Of a stretch of 6,940 nt of DNA, positions 1-5,521 are shown one piece after another. Made by a program: the position numbers and the translations under genes. Source of the DNA: Chloroflexota bacterium (lineage in GTDB: Bacteria; Chloroflexota; Limnocylindria; Limnocylindrales; CSP1-4); the NCBI GenBank assembly GCA_003158495.1, contig PMJT01000246.1, positions 1-6,940 on the forward strand. The letters run 5' to 3'. How positions within the stretch are numbered: the first letter of the stretch is position 1; each line of letters begins with the position of its first letter. The notes beneath the pieces were generated by a model. It saw only the letters and a list, made by a program, of their open reading frames with translations, searched no databases and was not told the origin of the DNA.

Positions 1-1
1 G

Positions 2-532
2 CTCAACCACTTCATCTCCGAGCTCGGCGAGATCGCCGCCTCGAGGCTGGCGTGGGTCTTCAACCTCGGCATCGTTCTCGGTGGTACGGGCCTCGGAACG
101 TTCCTTCTGCTGCTCACCTCCCGTGTGAGCGGCCGGTTCCGGCCCACGCTGGTTGTGGCCGGCGTCGCCGCCGGAGTCTCCGGAGCGCTGGTCGGCATCT
201 TTCCGATGGATTACGGGGGCACACACCGCCTCGTGTCGGAGGTCTTCTTCCTCTCGGGCTGGATGGTCGCCGGCATCTTCAGCTGGTGGCTGCTCGCCAC
301 TCCGGGCGCTGGTTTCCCCCGCTGGCTGGGAGTACCGGGTGCCGCCGTGGTGGCGATCTCGCTGACGTTCATCGCCGACTACTCGACGTATGTCGGCACC
401 GACGCGGCTGCTCGAATCGTCAACCGGCCCGAATTCTGGTCGATCCCGTTCCTCGAGTGGGCGTCGCTGCTGGGCCTGCTCGGCTGGTTCCTCTGCGTCT
501 CGCTCGTCCTGTTGCGAGATCCCGCCGAGTAG
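2..532 (+). CDS. DUF998-type integral membrane protein, 5'-truncated by window edge
   Basis: Open frame from the left edge to TAG at 530-532, giving 176 visible residues. The visible part starts LNHFISELGE, resembling the 'N-x-IS-ELG' signature I associate with DUF998 (PF06197) proteins, and continues with five hydrophobic segments at roughly visible residues 19-39, 49-67, 78-99, 108-127 and 150-171. The loop FPMDYGGTHRLVSEV (about 67-81) contains a His-Arg pair before the next helix, also typical of the family as I recall it. A GTG at 125 could give a shorter ORF, but the coding continuity and the family motif upstream show that the true start lies outside the window. Members are uncharacterised multi-pass inner-membrane proteins with no established substrate, so I assign no function. 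It is followed after about 57 bp by the MFS gene on the same strand. Family identification is from memory of the motif pattern, hence moderate confidence; that it is a real membrane-protein gene is much surer. Confidence 0.72.
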   Translation, partial: LNHFISELGEIAASRLAWVFNLGIVLGGTGLGTFLLLLTSRVSGRFRPTLVVAGVAAGVSGALVGIFPMDYGGTHRLVSEVFFLSGWMVAGIFSWWLLATPGAGFPRWLGVPGAAVVAISLTFIADYSTYVGTDAAARIVNRPEFWSIPFLEWASLLGLLGWFLCVSLVLLRDPAE

Positions 533-575
533 ATCCGTCGGGCTGGCCCCGTGAAGGCCCAAAGGCGGCTTCGCC

Positions 576-581
576 TATCCT
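576..581 (+). promoter_or_regulatory. Candidate -10 element (TATCCT) giving a leaderless MFS transcript
   Basis: TATCCT fits the TANNNT form of an extended set of -10 elements and ends 8 bases before the ATG at 590. Transcription starting at the usual distance would begin at or next to the start codon, giving a leaderless mRNA. No convincing Shine-Dalgarno sequence stands directly before that ATG, which fits. No good -35 hexamer is visible 16-18 bases upstream (the bases there read roughly TGAAGG). A small hairpin, AGGCG-gctt-CGCCT at 563-576, overlaps the first base of the element; it could instead be a weak terminator for the upstream gene. This is inference from one short motif. Confidence 0.25.
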
Positions 582-589
582 TTCGGTCT

Positions 590-1903
590 ATGCCCAAACC
601 CAGGCGCAACCACCTCGAAGGCCTGCGCAGTCTCCTGGTCGACCTGGAACCGGTCAAGCTCGACCGAGAATTCAGGCTGCTCTGGCTCGGCCAAATGGTC
701 AACGGACTCGGCCGGCAGGTCACCGTCGTAGCGCTGCCGTTCGAGCTGTGGCAGCTCACCCACAGCTCGCTGTCGATCGGCCTGCTGGCCCTCGTCCAAC
801 TGGTGCCGATCCTCATCTTCTCGCTCGGCGGCGGCGCGGTCGCGGACGCCGTCGATCGGCGCCGGCTGCTCATCGTCACCCAACTCCTGCTCGCCGCCAC
901 GAGCCTGGCCCTCGTGTTGCTGGCCATGCAGCCGAGTCCGCCGGTCTGGGCTCTCTATGCGGTTGCATTCGTGGCCGCGGGCGTCGGTGCTGTCGACGGA
1001 CCGGCTCGGTCCTCGGCCATACCGCGCCTCGTGCCGCGCGAACGACTCCCAGCCGCGATTGCCCTCAACTGGCTGAGCGGCCAGACGGTGGCCGTAGCGG
1101 GTCCGGTCTTCGCCGGCGTGATCATCGCCATCTCCGGCGTTGCCACCGCGTTCGCCTTCGATGTGGCCACGTTCATGGCGAGCCTCGTGGCTCTGCTCAT
1201 GATCGCCCCAATACCGCCGCACCCGGACGCGCGGCGGCCCAGCCTCCGCTCCATCGCCGAGGGCCTGCGGTTCGCCCGCGACCGGCGGATCATCATGGCG
1301 ACCTTCGCCATTGACCTCGACGCGATGGTCTTCGGCATGCCGAGCTCTCTCTTCCCACAGCTCGCCCTGACGGTCTTCAACACCGGCGCGGCGGGCTATG
1401 GGCTCCTCAACGCCGCGCCGGCTATCGGCGCTCTCGTCGGGGCGGCATTCAGCGGCTGGGTGGGTCGCCTGCGGCGGCCCGGGCGAGGCATCGTGGCGGC
1501 TGTGGCCGGTTGGGGCGCCGCGATTTTGGCCTTCGGCCTGCTGACTGCCAGCTTCCCGATCGCGCTCCTTTGCCTGGCCTTCGCGGGCGGCGCCGACGTC
1601 GTGAGCGCTGTGCTCCGCAACTCGATCGTGCAGCTCATCACGCCGGACCAGCTCCGGGGCCGCCTCTCGTCGATCCACATGCTCGTAGTCACGAGCGGGC
1701 CGCGCTTTGGCGATGCCGAGGCCGCGGCCGTCGCGGCAGTGGCGGGACCGCAGTTCTCGGTGGTCTCCGGCGGGGTGCTGTGCCTGCTCGGCCTGATCGC
1801 AGTCGTTCGGTTCTTTCCGCAGCTCATGGCCTACGAGAGCGCGGGTCCGGAGGCGGCGGCCGAGGGGTTGGTTGCCGCGGCGGCGGACTCCGCCATCCAG
1901 TAG
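590..1903 (+). CDS. MFS transporter, MFS_3 / EntS-like exporter family
   Basis: Predicted proton-coupled exporter of 437 residues in the cytoplasmic membrane. After a basic N-terminus comes a stretch typical of the family (LRSLLVDLEPVKLDREFRLL, 12-31), then helix 1. The MFS motif A loop between helices 2 and 3 is clear: GGAVADAVDRRR at about 81-92, with D86 and R90/R91. About eleven to twelve hydrophobic segments follow to residue 408. The second half has IDLDAMVFGMP (241-251) in the first helix of the C-terminal bundle and RLSSIHMLVVTSGPRFGD (358-375), which I recognise as characteristic of MFS_3 proteins annotated as enterobactin/multidrug exporters. Substrate cannot be inferred. I chose ATG 590; an in-frame GTG at 551 would add 13 basic residues but has no better ribosome site. 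The Ala/Glu-rich tail after 412 is cytoplasmic. It follows the DUF998-type gene and is convergent with the VanW gene. Confidence 0.9.
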   Translation: MPKPRRNHLEGLRSLLVDLEPVKLDREFRLLWLGQMVNGLGRQVTVVALPFELWQLTHSSLSIGLLALVQLVPILIFSLGGGAVADAVDRRRLLIVTQLLLAATSLALVLLAMQPSPPVWALYAVAFVAAGVGAVDGPARSSAIPRLVPRERLPAAIALNWLSGQTVAVAGPVFAGVIIAISGVATAFAFDVATFMASLVALLMIAPIPPHPDARRPSLRSIAEGLRFARDRRIIMATFAIDLDAMVFGMPSSLFPQLALTVFNTGAAGYGLLNAAPAIGALVGAAFSGWVGRLRRPGRGIVAAVAGWGAAILAFGLLTASFPIALLCLAFAGGADVVSAVLRNSIVQLITPDQLRGRLSSIHMLVVTSGPRFGDAEAAAVAAVAGPQFSVVSGGVLCLLGLIAVVRFFPQLMAYESAGPEAAAEGLVAAAADSAIQ

Positions 1904-1934
1904 CGGCCTGGCCCATGGGTCGCGGCAGTAACAG

Positions 1935-1961
1935 AAGAGCCGGCGCGACGCGCCGGCTCTT
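1935..1961. terminator. Bidirectional intrinsic terminator hairpin between convergent genes
   Basis: Perfect inverted repeat with 13-base arms, AAGAGCCGGCGCG (1935-1947) and CGCGCCGGCTCTT (1949-1961), around a single A; allowing for a loop, 11 or 12 base pairs can form. It lies 31 bases after the MFS stop and 23 bases beyond the end of the VanW gene on the other strand. The A-A at one end and T-T at the other give short U-tracts in both directions, but there is no long U-run, as is common in high-GC genomes. Position and symmetry strongly suggest a shared terminator for the two convergent transcripts. Confidence 0.85.
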
Positions 1962-1984
1962 GCCGTTGGTTCGGGGTTGAGGCC

Positions 1985-4147
1985 CTAGATGAGCACCTTG
2001 CGGCGCCGCGTTGGCGTCGGCGTGGGTGCCGGCGTGGGTGCCGGCGGGGGTGCCGAAGGTGTCGGCGTTGGGGCGGGTGCCGGTGTATGCGAAGGCGAAG
2101 GCGACGGTGACGGCGACGGTGTGCCGCCGGACGGGGCCGGGGTGCCGCCCATTTGGATTTGCCCGTTCACCGCTCCGTAGACCGAGAGCCAGGTGTCGTG
2201 GTGGACGACGGTGCCGTTGCTGTCGGTCACTGTCCGCGATGTCGATGTCTTGAACCCGTCATCCGGGTATTCGGCAATGTACGTGACGCCGGGCTTGAGC
2301 GTCTTGACGTAGCGAACCGGATCGGACGTGGCCTTGACGATGTCCGTCTTGACCCCGTCGGGCCAGTTGACCTTTCGGTTGAGCGGCATGCTCCAGAGCT
2401 GGATCGTGATGGAGCTCTGGGATCCATAGGTGGCCCACGACCTGATCACGATCGGGTACGGCGTGTCATTGGTCCAGCGAAGATCCCAGGTTGTAGTGCC
2501 GTTGGAATAGACCGTCGCGTCCTTGCCAACCGGGTAGCGGCTGATGTAGTAGAAGTGCGCGTGCCGCTCGTCGATCTGCAGGCCCGCCAGCGCGGCGGCG
2601 TCGAACATCGTGGTGGAGGCAGAGCAGATGCCGCCGCCGATGGCGCCCGTGTGATCGCTCTGGCCGTGCAGGATGACGCCGCCCATCGCGAAGCCGTGCG
2701 CTTGGTCAATGGGGCCGACGGCCTGCAGGAAGCTGAACGGCTGGCCGGGACCGATGACCTGGCCGTTGAGGTTCTTGGCCGGAACCCGGATGTTGGCGCC
2801 GAAGCCGTTGGACTCACCGGGGAAGAAGTAGATCGTCTTGGAGCCGATCATCACCATGCCCGCGACCGTCGAGACATCCGCGATCTGCGGGTGAATCGGG
2901 GCGGTAGTGACTTCCAGGTTCGGGCCGACGCTGCCGCCAGTGGCCAGCGAGTCAAGGTATGCGGAGAGGGCCGTCGTCGTGGCGTCGAGATCCACGCCCA
3001 TGCCATCCTTGCCCGGGGTCAGGCCGATCGGCTTGGTGTGCGTCGGGTCCCAGATCACGTTGGGCTCCGTGGGTGGGATTACCGCCTTGGCCGTGATGCC
3101 GGCGATATACGACCCTACCTGGGCCGGATCCACTGCGGGAGCGTACGTGCCGTCATCACGGCGGCCGAAGACGATCCAGTTGCGGATCTGGGCGGCTGTG
3201 ATAGTCCAGGTCTGGGCCTTCCAGGTTGTCGGGGCACCGGCTGGGGCCGTCTTCCAGGTCAGGTTGACGTTCACGATCATCTTCTGGGCCCTGGCGATTG
3301 CGTCCTGGGCCGCCGTGTCCGTCACCTGGGGCGTGAGCGTCACGAAGGCGCCGCCAGCCTGCAGATCAGCCGGGGCATTGGCATCCGTCAGCTGGGAAAT
3401 GATCAGGGCGCCAATGGCCTTCTCGTCGACGCCACGGCCCGGTGCCGACGGCACAAAGGTGAAGGTCCCGCTTTTGGCCGTCGCCTGCGCGTCCTGCGGC
3501 GCGACCGAGCTGGTCCCGACCACGTCGTGAATTCGCTGGGCCAACGCCGCGGGGTTGACCTGGATGACCACCGGAATATTCGTCCCGAATAGGGCCGAGT
3601 GCAGGACGTTGGAAGCGTCGCCGATTGGGCTCCCGGAGTGGCCGACAGACATTGCCGCGTCTGCCATTGCCTCGACGTCCGGGCCGCGACCCGCCTGCTG
3701 ATAGGTGATCGTCGCCACTCCGACCGGCGTAGTCACGGTGACCTCGCCGTGGCCCAGGCCGTCGAACGTGGCCTGGAGCTTGGCGATGGCCTGATCGCGG
3801 TTGAGGCCGGAGAGATCCGCGGACCCGACATGGACGCCGGGCAGGATACGGTTGCTGTAGCTGCCGGCGACGCCGGAGGCGAGGGCGGCGAAGACCGCTA
3901 GCGTGGCGACGGCGCCGACGGCGAACGCGACGAGGAAGCCGACGAGGCGGAGGTCGCGCGGCGAAGCGACGCCCGCAGGCTCAGGCTGGACGGGTCCGGC
4001 GTGATAGCCACGCTCCGGCTCGGCGTAGTCGTAGGCGTTGTAATGCGGTTCGGCCGGAGGCGCCTTCGGCGCCGCGATGGGCTGTCGACTGGCGGGCGGA
4101 ACGGAACCTTTGCTCTGTTCCTTGGGCTCGAAAGAGTCCGAGGTCAT
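1985..4147 (-). CDS. VanW-domain membrane-anchored cell-wall protein with N-terminal peptidoglycan-binding-like repeats
   Basis: 720 residues. Residues 1-65 are hydrophilic, Pro-rich and predicted cytoplasmic. One transmembrane segment at about 67-95 follows, with no cleavage site obvious, so the rest is predicted outside the cell. Region 100-170 (ILPGVHVGSADLSGLNRDQA) and a second region at about 225-420 look like the PG_binding_4/YoaR-type repeats that usually precede VanW. The VanW domain spans about 440-570: NIRVPAKNLNGQVIGPGQPFSF, GGGICSASTTMFDAAALAGL (504-523), ER-HAHFYYISRYPVGKDATVY and TNDTPYPIVI. The invariant-looking Cys is C508; the following residue is Ser where I expect Gln. A further conserved-looking region (570-660, G5-like) leads to a Pro/Thr/Ser tail (668-713) ending RRRKVLI. 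Start ATG 4147 has AAAAGGA six bases upstream. VanW function is not established; a role in wall binding or remodelling is inference. Real gene and VanW membership are secure. Confidence 0.92.
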   Translation of the reverse strand: MTSDSFEPKEQSKGSVPPASRQPIAAPKAPPAEPHYNAYDYAEPERGYHAGPVQPEPAGVASPRDLRLVGFLVAFAVGAVATLAVFAALASGVAGSYSNRILPGVHVGSADLSGLNRDQAIAKLQATFDGLGHGEVTVTTPVGVATITYQQAGRGPDVEAMADAAMSVGHSGSPIGDASNVLHSALFGTNIPVVIQVNPAALAQRIHDVVGTSSVAPQDAQATAKSGTFTFVPSAPGRGVDEKAIGALIISQLTDANAPADLQAGGAFVTLTPQVTDTAAQDAIARAQKMIVNVNLTWKTAPAGAPTTWKAQTWTITAAQIRNWIVFGRRDDGTYAPAVDPAQVGSYIAGITAKAVIPPTEPNVIWDPTHTKPIGLTPGKDGMGVDLDATTTALSAYLDSLATGGSVGPNLEVTTAPIHPQIADVSTVAGMVMIGSKTIYFFPGESNGFGANIRVPAKNLNGQVIGPGQPFSFLQAVGPIDQAHGFAMGGVILHGQSDHTGAIGGGICSASTTMFDAAALAGLQIDERHAHFYYISRYPVGKDATVYSNGTTTWDLRWTNDTPYPIVIRSWATYGSQSSITIQLWSMPLNRKVNWPDGVKTDIVKATSDPVRYVKTLKPGVTYIAEYPDDGFKTSTSRTVTDSNGTVVHHDTWLSVYGAVNGQIQMGGTPAPSGGTPSPSPSPSPSHTPAPAPTPTPSAPPPAPTPAPTPTPTRRRKVLI
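2019..2054 (-). repeat. 12-bp tandem repeats encoding the Pro/Thr/Ala tail of the VanW protein
   Basis: Three adjacent 12-base units, GGCGTGGGTGCC (2019-2030), the same again (2031-2042) and GGCGGGGGTGCC (2043-2054, one change). Read on the minus strand they encode Ala-Pro-Thr/Pro units of the C-terminal tail. A second short periodic stretch at about 2090-2121 encodes the alternating Ser-Pro run. The whole tail lies at 1998-2143. Such arrays change copy number by slippage, so tail length may vary between strains. Confidence 0.8.
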
Positions 4148-4152
4148 GTCTG

Positions 4153-4159
4153 TCCTTTT
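4153..4159 (-). promoter_or_regulatory. Ribosome binding site of the VanW gene
   Basis: Minus-strand AAAAGGA ends five bases before the ATG at 4147. It is the clearest Shine-Dalgarno-like site in the window and supports that start over internal Met codons. It lies just after the GCGCCG/CGGCGC hairpin at 4165-4185, so folding could influence its accessibility. Confidence 0.6.
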
Positions 4160-4284
4160 CTACCGCGCCGTCGGCAAACCGGCGCTATGGCATGTGGCGG
4201 CTTGGGCAGGGCGACCGACACGATGCTCTGGTCGCGCGCGGTAGACGCGCACCCACGGCGTCTCGTTACGCCGTACCGCCCCGA

Positions 4285-4290
4285 ATTATC
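4285..4290 (-). promoter_or_regulatory. Candidate -10 element (GATAAT) for the VanW gene
   Basis: GATAAT on the minus strand (4290 down to 4285) is one base from the TATAAT consensus and stands out in G+C-rich surroundings. No good -35 is present at 16-18 bases; a GTGACA lies 21 bases upstream, too far for a standard sigma-70 type promoter. The dyad at 4296-4314 falls between the two and could be an operator. Predicted transcript start near 4278 would give a leader of about 130 bases. Confidence 0.3.
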
Positions 4291-4295
4291 GCCGA

Positions 4296-4314
4296 ACAGG
4301 CTCCGAGTGCCTGT
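4296..4314. promoter_or_regulatory. Small dyad ACAGGC-N7-GCCTGT, possible operator
   Basis: Perfect 6-base arms (4296-4301 and 4309-4314) around seven bases. It lies directly upstream of the GATAAT hexamer, where a repressor or activator could bind. A 6-base dyad is not rare by chance; its position is the main reason for recording it. Confidence 0.2.
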
Positions 4315-4346
4315 CACACCCCGAACGGGTAGGCCATCTACGAGAA

Positions 4347-4382
4347 GGGAAAGCGCCGGCGATGTCACTCGGCGGCGCTCCC
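4347..4382 (-). terminator. Hairpin downstream of jag, probable terminator or attenuator
   Basis: On the minus strand, eight bases after the jag TAA, GGG and AGCGCCG pair with CGGCGCT and CCC across a 14-base loop; two extra A/T bases bulge in the outer part (arms 4373-4382 and 4347-4358). The 3' arm is followed by a pyrimidine-rich stretch (CTTCTC) rather than a pure U-run. Position right after jag supports an end to the yidD-yidC-jag transcript, perhaps leaky, letting some transcription continue into the VanW gene. Confidence 0.55.
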
Positions 4383-4389
4383 TGCTTGC

Positions 4390-5520
4390 TTACTCGGATG
4401 CGCGAGGGAGCACCACGACGCGGCGGTTGGGCTCCTCGCCGATCGACTGCGTGGCCACGCGCTCGTGATCGCGCAGGGCGAGGTGGATCCAGCGACGCTC
4501 CAAGGCCGGCATCGGCTCGAGCTGGAGCATCTTGCCGGTCTCCATGACCCGCTCCGCGGCGCGGTTGGCGAGGTCACGGAGCTGGCGCTCGCGGCGGCCG
4601 CGATAGTCCTCGACATCGACCAGGATCCGCGTCCACTCGCCGACCCTCTTTGAAAGCAGCAAGTTGACGAGGTGCTGCAGCGCCGAAAGGCGCTCGCCCT
4701 TGCGGCCGATCAGGGCGCCGAGCGCTTCCTTCTCGTCGCCTTCGCCGACCACGTTGAGGCGGTTGGTCTCGCCTGCGGCGATGTCCACCCGAACGTTGAA
4801 CTCGAGCTTGGCCATGACCTGCTCGAGGATCTCCTTGGCCGCGGACATCGCCTCGGGCGTGACCTCGGCCGACTCCGGGCGTTCTGCGTGCGGCGTGCCG
4901 CGAGCGGCGGCTACTTCCGCGAGCTCCTTGGCCGTCAGGCCGGGCTGCGGCCGAGCGCCGCCTTCATGCCTGGGGCCGCGATCCGGTCGGACGACGCCGC
5001 CCGAGCGAGGTTCGCGGTCGCGATCGAAGTGGCCGCCACCTGGGCGCTGGCCACGATCCCGGTCGCCCATCGGGGGCCGGGGGCTTCGGTCGCCCATGGG
5101 CGGACGCGGGCCGCGGTCGGCGCCACGATCCCGGTCGCCCATCGGGGGCCGGGGGCCACGGTCGCCGGAAGGGGCGCGGTCGCCCCAGGCCGGGCGCGGG
5201 CCACGGTCGCCGGAAGGGGCGCGGTCGCGCCCGAAGTCACGATCCGGGCGGGGGCGGTCATCTCGGTCGTGAACCGGGGCGGGGAGCGGAACCTGGGCAG
5301 CTGCCTCACGCTTCGGGGCGGCGCCACCGAGCGCGGAGCGCGGCGCAGCGAGGACTCGGGCGGGCTCGGCGCCCATGCCCAGGACGCCCCGGCTGCCCGG
5401 GGTCAGGATCTCGAAATCGAGCTCGTCGAGGCCCACTCCAAATTCTTCTCGGGCCCCGCGCAGAGCCTCTTCCACCGTCTTGCCGGTGAACTCGCGGTAA
5501 GCGTCGCGATAGGCAGTCAT
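4390..5520 (-). CDS. jag: Jag/KhpB RNA-binding protein with long Arg/Asp/Gly/Pro repeat linker
   Basis: 376-residue cytoplasmic RNA-binding protein. Domains in order: Jag_N at 1-55 (EFTGKTVEEALRGAREEFGV, then GSRGVLGMG); a low-complexity linker at about 60-195; a KH domain at about 235-300 with the GxxG loop G272-R-K-G275; an R3H domain at about 305-372 with R342-x3-H346 inside ALERRWIHLAL, ending GEEPNRRVVV. This order is diagnostic of Jag/KhpB (SpoIIIJ-associated), which in streptococci and related bacteria works with KhpA on RNAs that influence cell elongation and division. B. subtilis Jag is about 208 residues; the extra length here is the linker, rich in DR, GPRP and RPPMGDR repeats. ATG 5520 begins exactly at the conserved N-terminus; an in-frame upstream extension to 5640 would run over the yidC end and is not family-like. 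One base separates it from the yidC stop (TGACATG), suggesting translational coupling. Confidence 0.95.
   Translation of the reverse strand: MTAYRDAYREFTGKTVEEALRGAREEFGVGLDELDFEILTPGSRGVLGMGAEPARVLAAPRSALGGAAPKREAAAQVPLPAPVHDRDDRPRPDRDFGRDRAPSGDRGPRPAWGDRAPSGDRGPRPPMGDRDRGADRGPRPPMGDRSPRPPMGDRDRGQRPGGGHFDRDREPRSGGVVRPDRGPRHEGGARPQPGLTAKELAEVAAARGTPHAERPESAEVTPEAMSAAKEILEQVMAKLEFNVRVDIAAGETNRLNVVGEGDEKEALGALIGRKGERLSALQHLVNLLLSKRVGEWTRILVDVEDYRGRRERQLRDLANRAAERVMETGKMLQLEPMPALERRWIHLALRDHERVATQSIGEEPNRRVVVLPRASE
5050..5156. repeat. 35-bp direct repeat, two exact copies, in the jag linker
   Basis: Positions 5050-5084 and 5122-5156 are identical over 35 bases, offset by 72 bases (24 codons), so the frame is kept. 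They encode the RPPMGDRDRG unit at Jag residues about 123-133 and 147-157; a third, shorter RPPMGDR copy lies between them. Exact identity at third codon positions points to recent duplication or gene conversion rather than old selection on protein sequence alone. Confidence 0.85.
5153..5228. repeat. 31-bp direct repeat, two exact copies, in the jag linker
   Basis: Positions 5153-5183 and 5198-5228 are identical over 31 bases, offset by 45 bases (15 codons). They encode the DRAPSGDRGPRP unit at Jag residues about 99-110 and 114-125. This set abuts the 35-bp repeats, making 5050-5228 a compound in-frame minisatellite. Confidence 0.85.
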
Positions 5521-5521
5521 G

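Larger units (their letters stand above)
4148..4389 (-). other. Intergenic region between jag and the VanW gene, dyad-rich leader
   Basis: A gap of 242 bases with no convincing gene. In the direction of transcription it holds the jag-distal hairpin (4382-4347), a dyad ACAGGC-N7-GCCTGT (4296-4314), a GATAAT hexamer (4290-4285), a hairpin ACGGCGT-N6-ACGCCGT (4255-4274), a hairpin GCGCCG-N9-CGGCGC (4165-4185) and the VanW ribosome site AAAAGGA (4159-4153). The arrangement suggests a separate promoter and a structured 5' leader of about 130 bases, but none of the elements is individually strong. No known riboswitch class is recognised. Confidence 0.5.

Noticed and set aside
52..1314. Open frame of 420 codons on the plus strand spanning the DUF998-type and MFS genes
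   Set aside because: It runs across two real genes in another frame and yields a Pro/Arg-rich sequence typical of out-of-frame high-GC DNA.
575..1678. Open frame of 367 codons on the minus strand opposite the MFS gene
   Set aside because: Its composition is dominated by Arg, Glu, Asp and Gly with no recognisable fold, and the other strand encodes a clear MFS transporter.
2153..3592. Open frame of 479 codons on the plus strand opposite the VanW gene
   Set aside because: It is fully antisense to a protein with clear VanW motifs; its product is rich in Arg, Asp, Val and Gly with no domain, as expected from the complement of a G+C-rich gene.
4144..4368. 74-codon minus-strand frame whose stop overlaps the VanW start (ATGA)
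   Set aside because: The ATGA overlap looked like coupling, but the product has no hydrophobic or domain pattern, third positions show no coding bias, no ribosome site is seen, and it would run through the hairpins.
5050..5228. CRISPR-like array
   Set aside because: The repeats are irregularly spaced, in frame, without unique spacers of constant length, and lie inside a coding gene.
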